Below are positions 57,666 through 64,000 of a DNA stretch of 64,000 nucleotides, one piece after another (position 1 is the stretch's first letter; each line of letters opens with the position of its first letter). Source of the DNA: Chrysopilus asiliformis (Eukaryota; Arthropoda; Insecta; Diptera; Rhagionidae). Position numbers and translations under genes: made by a program. The stretch is from positions 63,692,182 to 63,756,181 of the forward strand of contig OZ035963.1 in assembly GCA_964034945.1 (NCBI GenBank). The letters are read 5' to 3'. Below the pieces are notes generated by a model, which saw only the letters and a list, made by a program, of their open reading frames with translations, did not search any database and was not told the origin of the DNA.

Positions 57666-58127
57666 TGCGGCGGTCACACGACGCCGTTTTGCCAGCCGCT
57701 GGCTGCTGTCGGTTAGTAGCGCTGGCAAGTAGCAACAGCAGCCAGCGTACTGAGAGGGTTCACACGATTTCTACTTTAGTAGCGCTGGCAAGTAGCAAAA
57801 CAGTGGTTTGACATTTTAATCTGGGAGATTTTTTAAATAATAAACGTTACACACAAATTTAAATAAATAAACTTACAATAACAACTTACAATAAACAAAC
57901 TTTACCACTTATCAGACTTTTAACAGCTCAGAAATCATGTGACAGGGTCACGTGATCCCTAGTAGCGCTGGCAAAGTAGAACGTTCTCTACTTCACTAGC
58001 GCTGCTAAAATCATCACGCTGCTGCTGGTAGTAGCAACGCACTAGTGTTCACACGGTGCTGCTGAAACGGCTGCTAACAGCCAAACAGTCACTAGCGCTG
58101 GCAAAACAGCGTCGTGTGACTGCCGCA
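57666..58127. mobile_element. TTA-target MITE, family 1, copy b (462 bp)
   Basis: Flanked by TTA (57663-57665, 58128-58130). Same length as 8576-9037 but in the opposite orientation, and very similar along its whole length. Termini TGCGGCGGTCACACGACGCC and TGCCGCAGTCACACGACGCT. Internal copies of TTCACACGATTTC and GTTCACACGGTGC repeat the terminal module. It lies in a family T head. Confidence 0.88.
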
Positions 58128-58600
58128 TTAGACACAAAAATGAACTTGATTTCCGCATGTCCGTCCCTTAGTCCATCTGCCGATCTGTCTATCTCTCTGT
58201 CCGTCTGTTCGTCTGTCCGTCTCTCCTGTCTGCCCGTCTGTCTATCTGTCCATGATAACTTCCGAAAGGATTGAGCTAGAGACTTGAAATTTTAAACATT
58301 AAAATATTAAAAACCAAGGCTAGGTCTTTGAGCGGGCCAAATCGCAACATTCTTATCCTGCTCCCCCGTACAAACGAAACAGTTTTTTTCGCACTTTTCT
58401 CGAAAATGGTGAGTCATTCTGAAAAGTCTATTAAGGTAAAATGTGTTAAGAACAGGCTTTTAATAACCCATTTTTTTGTGTTTATTCTTGACCGCTGGAT
58501 GTTTTATTAATTCACAAATATCTTGGGGTTTCTCGGTCTAATAACTTTTGATTACATCAAAATTCAATTGAACCACTCCTTCCCCCTCCCCATTACAAAT
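58128..58600 (+). repeat. Family T copy 3
   Basis: The head resumes after the MITE (GACACAAAAATGAAC, TTCCGCATG), then a short CTGT/CCGT run to about 58250, CCGAAAGGATTGAGCTAGAG and the CCCCCGTACAAACGAAAC and TCTCGAAAATGGTGAG paragraphs. Confidence 0.8.
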
Positions 58601-59731
58601 GGCGGCGCTGGGTTGAAAAAATGGATAGGTTTTCCGAAACCTTAATTAAAATCATGTCTCAAAAAGTGGCTGATTTTATTTTTCAAATATCCTTTGTCAA
58701 ATCCATTGGTCCCCATTGGAATCACTTTTCGAATGGTTTAAAAATCGATTTTATAAAAATGCTCCCATATGTGTTGCAATTTTGTCCCCACGTAAAAAGG
58801 ATAACGATCTCTAACCTTTCTTTTCCAAATATTTTCCATCGCATCGTGAAACCGAAAAGCCAGCCAGGATAGGATAAAGCTTTGCTAGACGAACTGTGCT
58901 TTTTCTCTTTTTGACGACCGACTATCATCCAATTACACTGTTGCTCGTTAGTTCCCTACTTTGATTGTTAGTAACTTTTACGTAATTTCCCTTTAGTGCT
59001 TTGGGTAAACCGGGGAGGAAAAATGCAGACATAAAATGAAATGAACTCTGCCAACTAATGGATCTGAGGAGAAGGTAGTTTAGTAGGCATTTAAGATTTT
59101 CCTGCAACGATAGCTATGAGAGGAAATTATAAGTCAAACTAAATTGCCGACATTTTCAATCTTACCGACGCTTTTTCCCTTTTTCAGGGTGTTTTTTTTT
59201 TGTTTGGGGAGTATTTGTTACCACATATAGATTTTTTTTTACTCAGATATCGCAAACACCGACGAAGGGAGTCCAGATAACATCTGGGAAAATAAAATAA
59301 TAGCTTGTTGTCTTGGAAATGGGAGAAAACTGGAAAAAAGTCTTATTTTCATGGATAGACTAGCGAACCTAACAGAAAATTCATCTGCAAAAATATACAA
59401 AAGTTCTGGCTTTCCAAGAATACCGTAAAAAGGAAGAAAGCCGCAATGGAAAATGTAAAGACAACATGGATGGTAATCTTTTGGATAGCTGAACAGGGAA
59501 TTGCATCGTTGTAGGTATAAGCATTTATAGTCATGAATTTTGAAAAAAAAAAATGTGAGAAAAATTGCAAGAAATTGTGAGAAAGGTCGAAAGTTGTAAG
59601 AAACATTGCGCGAAGATGAAAATTTCCTATCCAGAAATATTAAATTAATGCAAATAATAAAATGATGTTAGCCCAAGCAACCATTATCGACTCAACCTAC
59701 AATGGGACCCTGGTCGTAAAGTGGCGGTTGC
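58601..59731. other. Intergenic, no supported gene
   Basis: An 83-codon ORF at 58621-58872 (+) reads as a plausible small protein but has no recognised domain, intron or promoter. The remainder shows nothing. Confidence 0.45.
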
Positions 59732-60527
59732 AGATAATCACGTTATCCTTACAGGACCCTCCATTATCCTTACTGATTTCTTAATACCAGACTCGGATTC
59801 AGCGATCCCAAAAACCCCGAGAGAAGATATTATATTTCGGAAAATTTTAGGAACAGATTTTCACGTCATCCTATCAGGACCTTTCGTTATCGTTACATAT
59901 TTTTAATGTCAGAATTGGGTTCAGCGACCCAAAACCTCCCAGATGAGATTTTGTTCCGGAAAATTTGAGGAAAATGATAATCAATTTATCCTTACAGGAC
60001 CTTCCCTTATCAAGTCATTCGAATGAGTGGAAGTGGGTCAAAATTAGATTGCCAGATTTGAGCCTGACAGACAGACAGATACGAAGGTAAGCTAAATAAA
60101 AGCTTTTAATAACAGGGCAAAAACGGTCACGGTAGTGTTAGAGTGACGTTACTGTGACCACGTTGTGTGGCCGTCGCGTAACCAATGTGTGCATATCTCG
60201 AGACTTAGTTTTCCCTCTATGTTACTCTTTCGCGGGGAAACTACTGAACCGATTGGCCTGAAATTTGGCATAGATGTTCGTCGGTGGTACAGCTCTAACA
60301 TGTCATACCGAGTGGTGGGGGGGGGGGGGGGGGTAAAGAGAGAGGGTAAAAACGTTGGAATTGATTGTATTTTGGTTAATTTCTGAAAACCATTTTCCGA
60401 GGAAGAAAAAACTTTAAAGATAAGCCGCAGGCTGTCTAATTTATAACCAATTGAATTGAATTTTGTTTTCCGATAGGTTTTATTCTACTCACGCTTTTAG
60501 CCGGGCAAAGCCGGGTCCAAATTCTAG
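59732..60527 (+). mobile_element. Helitron copy D, 5' end lost
   Basis: About two decayed 122-bp units (59732-60010), then GAATGAGTGGAAGTGGGTCA, CTGACAGACAGACAGATACG, CTAAATAAAAGCTTTTAAT, then the ATGTTACTCTTTCGCGGGGA module and an AGCCGGGCAAAGCCGGG end with CTAG|T. This order matches copy C, showing that both are one long subfamily. About 60110-60200 is foreign, with GTCAC/GTGAC words. Confidence 0.75.
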
Positions 60528-61301
60528 TTCTAAATAATAAAATAAATCTCGAAAATGGTTAGAGATGGCAAAATGAAACCAGAAATTCGATAGAATTAGA
60601 GATTAGGCGGTAGAGCGAAAAATTTGAACATTATTTCAGAACAACATTATTCGCAAGTAGATTCAAGAAGCATTAAATTCTATATAATTGTGAATTCGGT
60701 TAGTGTTAGTTATCGCAGTGGTGTAATTACAAATTTTATGCTCCACTACTTTCTTTCGCAAACCGAAAATCGATTTATTTCAAGACAAAAACATGTAATT
60801 AAGGGAAATTCAGATACGAATGGGAAATATAACTCTGTACCCAAAATTAGATTGGATTATGGATTTTCGAGGAGTTGATTAGAATTCAATTCAGGTAAAA
60901 GATATTTTCGATAAGAAAAGTCATATTCATTGATAACATATTGAATTGTTAGACACAAAAAAGCTATATGGGAAAGTCTATACACAAATCTATTTATATA
61001 TAGAATGGAAAACGTGAATGAGATTATTATCCGAATTATTGGTTCTATTGTCTGAAATCCATTTCAAATTAAACAGGATGGGGACGTGTGTGTTTGTATA
61101 AAAAATGTGTAAGGTCTTTTAGACTCTTGAATACTGGCTATAAATACTAAAATCCATAATTTATTGAGAAAAATGTGAAATTGAGATGAGATTGTGAGGT
61201 AAATTCCAATATCAGATTTAGGGATTGTGGGTTTTTCGGGATAATCTAAAACTGTATATAAAAGTCTTGAGGGTTTTCTCATTCTTGAATTCAAATTTTT
61301 T
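60528..61301. other. Intergenic, no gene recognised
   Basis: No supported gene. Confidence 0.5.
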
Positions 61302-61725
61302 GCGTCTATTTCATATACAGGGCAAGTTTTGCCATGTTGCTTGTAGGTCAATCAAAAACAGTAGATTTTAATGAAAAAATAGGGAACCCGTTGCATTGCT
61401 ATTTCTAAAATTAATAGTTTTCGAATTATCGTAAAACTATTACAAGCCTCATTTTTTAAAAGGAACATTCCAATTGAAAAATGTATGACCAACAAATAGC
61501 ATACACCTCTACTAACATACTAATGGCTAATTATCTCTTAACTGAAACCTTCCTTTTAAAAAATGAAGTTCGTCATCATAAGTCCGCTTCAGATTTTGTT
61601 TAATCTATCATGTGCGTACCATGCAAAACTGCCCTGCGTATGAAATAGACGTACATTTTTAGGAGACGATTTTTTCTGCCCTGCGTATGAAATAGACGCA
61701 CATTTTTAGGAGACGATTTTTTCTT
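61302..61725. repeat. Hairpin locus with 47-bp duplication
   Basis: CGTCTATTTCATATACAGGG (from 61303) is the near reverse complement of CCCTGCGTATGAAATAGACG (61632-61651), and the pairing continues inward at CATTTTTTAAAAGGAAC against TTCCTTTTAAAAAATG. A 47-bp unit beginning GCCCTGCGTATGAAATAGAC is duplicated (61631 and 61678). Confidence 0.75.
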
Positions 61726-63136
61726 TAGAGGAATGTCGGGATTTTGGGGTATTTGAGTACGTATTTATTAAATTATTTTAAGAAAAACCCTTTTATAGAA
61801 CTAAAAAAACTTTTAGTTAGGGTGGCTAAATGTTAAAAACAAAGAGTATTTGTTGCAACTGTTCACTTTATGAGTTTCGTTCCGATAAAAACTAACAGTG
61901 ACCTACAAAATTAACCATAAAGTTGCAGATTCATAAAACGCAACAAAAATTTCATGTTTATTACGTCTTAAATAAAATTTCAACAAATCACTGATTAATC
62001 TCACGATTAAAGTTGGGATATATTAAAAACTTTTCGATACACGTTGTCGATGAAAAATATTATGAAAACTTTCAGGCAGAAGATGAATCCCGACAAATTT
62101 TCCATCAACAACTCAACACTTTTCTGCAAATTTTTGATTGATTTGTTAGCAAGTAGCAGCTGTTGGATTGTCAGATCTTTACGCACGTAAACACGCAAGG
62201 ATAAAGAATAATCGATGTGTTATTTGTTAAAAACTTCCCTCAGAAAATTTGTGTAAACATTATTGTTATTATTATTAGGCGAATTTGTTTACGTTCGTTT
62301 GCCAAGGAAAAACACGAAAGTTTACTGTTGAAATAATCATAAATCATAACAATATTATAATCTGACAACCATTATAAGTACGACATAATGACATATACCA
62401 AGAGATAACATAAAAACACCAGCTATAATAGTGTGTCAACAAAAGCTACCAAAAGCCCCACAAAATCCATATCCTGGCTTCTAAATCAGGGGCCATTCCC
62501 AGCCCTCTCTTAGTCCGAAACCTCATAAGCGACATTCCCCAATGCCTTTTCGAGGATTTTATTTTATCGAACGCAATAATACGAAGCGACTAAATGAATA
62601 ATCGCTTGGATAAGTCTTGGTTAATGACTGGCAATGGGTGTTAATTACAAAATCAACAAAACATTTTATTTACCCATCGAAAACTCCTTAACGCCCGTGT
62701 CTAGATTATTTAAGTTTTCACAAGATTTTAACATGAAGATGGTTTTATTATAATAATACTCTCAATTAATGTAATTTTTGGAAATGTGTAAGGAAATGTA
62801 TTTGAATAAAACGAAATTTATTAGAAAAGCTTAATTTTCGGAATTATTATTGATGGAGATAATTTTTTATGAACACCTTTTTCAGATGAATGATAGAGGA
62901 AATCAATCATGATGGTGGTGTCTTAGAATTGTTGGGTAAAAATTTTAATTTCAAAAGTGATGGATGTTGAATAATTTTGAACATCGATTGAGAAACTTCG
63001 AATTGTGTGCATAAGCGAAAAGGAAGACATTTCAGGATCACTTCAACATTAGTTTGTGTCACAAAGACGGTCAAATGTAGGCGCACATGGCTTTACCCAA
63101 TATTCCGATGATGATAAATCTTATTTTTCTAAATAA
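61726..63136. other. Intergenic, no gene recognised
   Basis: AT-rich, no gene or repeat recognised. Confidence 0.5.
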
Positions 63137-63152
63137 TCCTTATAAAAATGGA

Positions 63153-63195
<43 letters not shown>

Positions 63196-63641
63196 TCCTC
63201 TTTCACGCAAAAACGGCTGAAACAATTGACTTGAAATTTGGTATAAGTGAAAAGTAGCCCGAGGGGTGGGGGGGGGGGGGGGGGGGAGTAAGGGGAGGGG
63301 GTAAAGTGATTTCGAAACTAAGTTTTTGCGCTATGTTACTCTTTCGCGGGGAAACTACTGAACCGATTGGCCTGAAATTTGGCATAGATGTTCGTCGGAA
63401 GTCCAGCCCCAATATAGACCCATTAAAAACTAGTCCAAGAGGTTGGGAGTAAGCGGAGGGGGGGTAAAGTAATATCGAATGCAATTGCTGGAGTTTTTTG
63501 TTAGTTTGTTAATCATTTTCCGAAGAGAAAAACTAACGAACAGCCTGCAGGCTACCTAATTTTTAACTTATTGAATTTAGTTTTCCTAAGTTTTTTTTCT
63601 GTTCACGCTTTTAGCCGGGCGAAGCCGGGTCCCAATTCTAG
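63137..63641 (+). mobile_element. Non-autonomous Helitron, copy E (505 bp)
   Basis: TC start at 63137 preceded by A, a CTGT run, GGCTGAAACAATTG and ACTGAACCGATTGGCC modules, G-run, and AGCCGGGCGAAGCCGGG plus CTAG end followed by T. Confidence 0.8.
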
Positions 63642-64000
63642 TCTTAATATATAAAAATGTCTGTCTGTCCGTCTGTCTGTTTGAGATTACAAAACTCCAA
63701 AATTACTGGACCGATTTTTACGCGGTTTTTTGCAAAATGATCTGCATTGTCAGGAGCAGATTTTTAGCTATGTTAGATTTTCAAAATTCGAAACGGAAGG
63801 TCCTGTAAGGATAACGCAAATATCCTTTTTTCCGTTTTCCCCGGGAAAAATCGGCATAAGGAGGTTTTTGGGGTCGCTGATTACGAATTCGGTATTAGAT
63901 TTGCAAAATTCGAAATGGAAGGTCCTGAAAAGATAACGCAAATGTCCTTTTTCCAATTTTTTTTTGGCTTTGGGGGGTTTTCAGAGTTGCTTTCACGAAT
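63642..64000 (+). mobile_element. Helitron-family copy F, running off the window
   Basis: Starts TCTTAATATATAAAAATGTC directly after the CTAG of copy E, so the two abut head to tail. Contains a CTGT run, CTGGACCGATTTTTACGCGG and about two 122-bp-type units (GGAAGGTCCTGTAAGGATAA, GGGGTCGCTGATTACG). The 3' end lies beyond the window. Confidence 0.7.

Overview
The window looks like intergenic DNA from an arthropod, most likely an insect. It is AT-rich and has almost no host coding sequence. It contains one intact Ty3/gypsy LTR retrotransposon, Helitrons, many short inverted-terminal-repeat elements (MITEs) and long (CTGT/CCGT)n arrays. No sequence pins down the species. No rRNA, tRNA or bacterial gene was seen. 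The only convincing host gene is a small two-exon gene on the minus strand (50579-51214) with a TATA box, a signal-peptide exon, a 63-bp intron and a Pro/Ala/Thr-rich secreted product.

Layout. 1-17.8 kb: intergenic DNA with hairpins, a 72/73-bp minisatellite, a pogo-like MITE, TTA/TAA-target MITEs, two copies of a 272-bp CACT-ended MITE (one inside a large hairpin) and a Helitron. 17811-28873: a complete, apparently very young gypsy element. Its LTRs are 2183 bp and look identical, the target duplication is TTGT, the primer binding site is tRNA-Lys-like, and gag and pol are both open and joined by a textbook -1 frameshift signal. 29.6-30.3 kb: a 729-bp tetranucleotide array. 34-44 kb: more Helitron and MITE copies, 11-bp and 19-bp minisatellites, and copies of a dispersed repeat called here family T, which carries the tetranucleotide arrays. 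47.4-48.9 kb: a 1.47-kb Helitron holding a 122-bp tandem array and a long palindrome. 50.6-51.3 kb: the host gene. 51.7-58.1 kb: four more MITEs plus an internally deleted transposase element with an 8-bp target duplication. 59.7-64 kb: Helitron copies and a hairpin locus.

The most unusual pattern is a set of eight short elements, in seven sequence families. They share a target (TTA or TAA), a similar terminal layout, and an interior in which the module next to the terminus is repeated. Two different families sit in the same TTA of two paralogous T repeats, and a third T copy shows the empty site.
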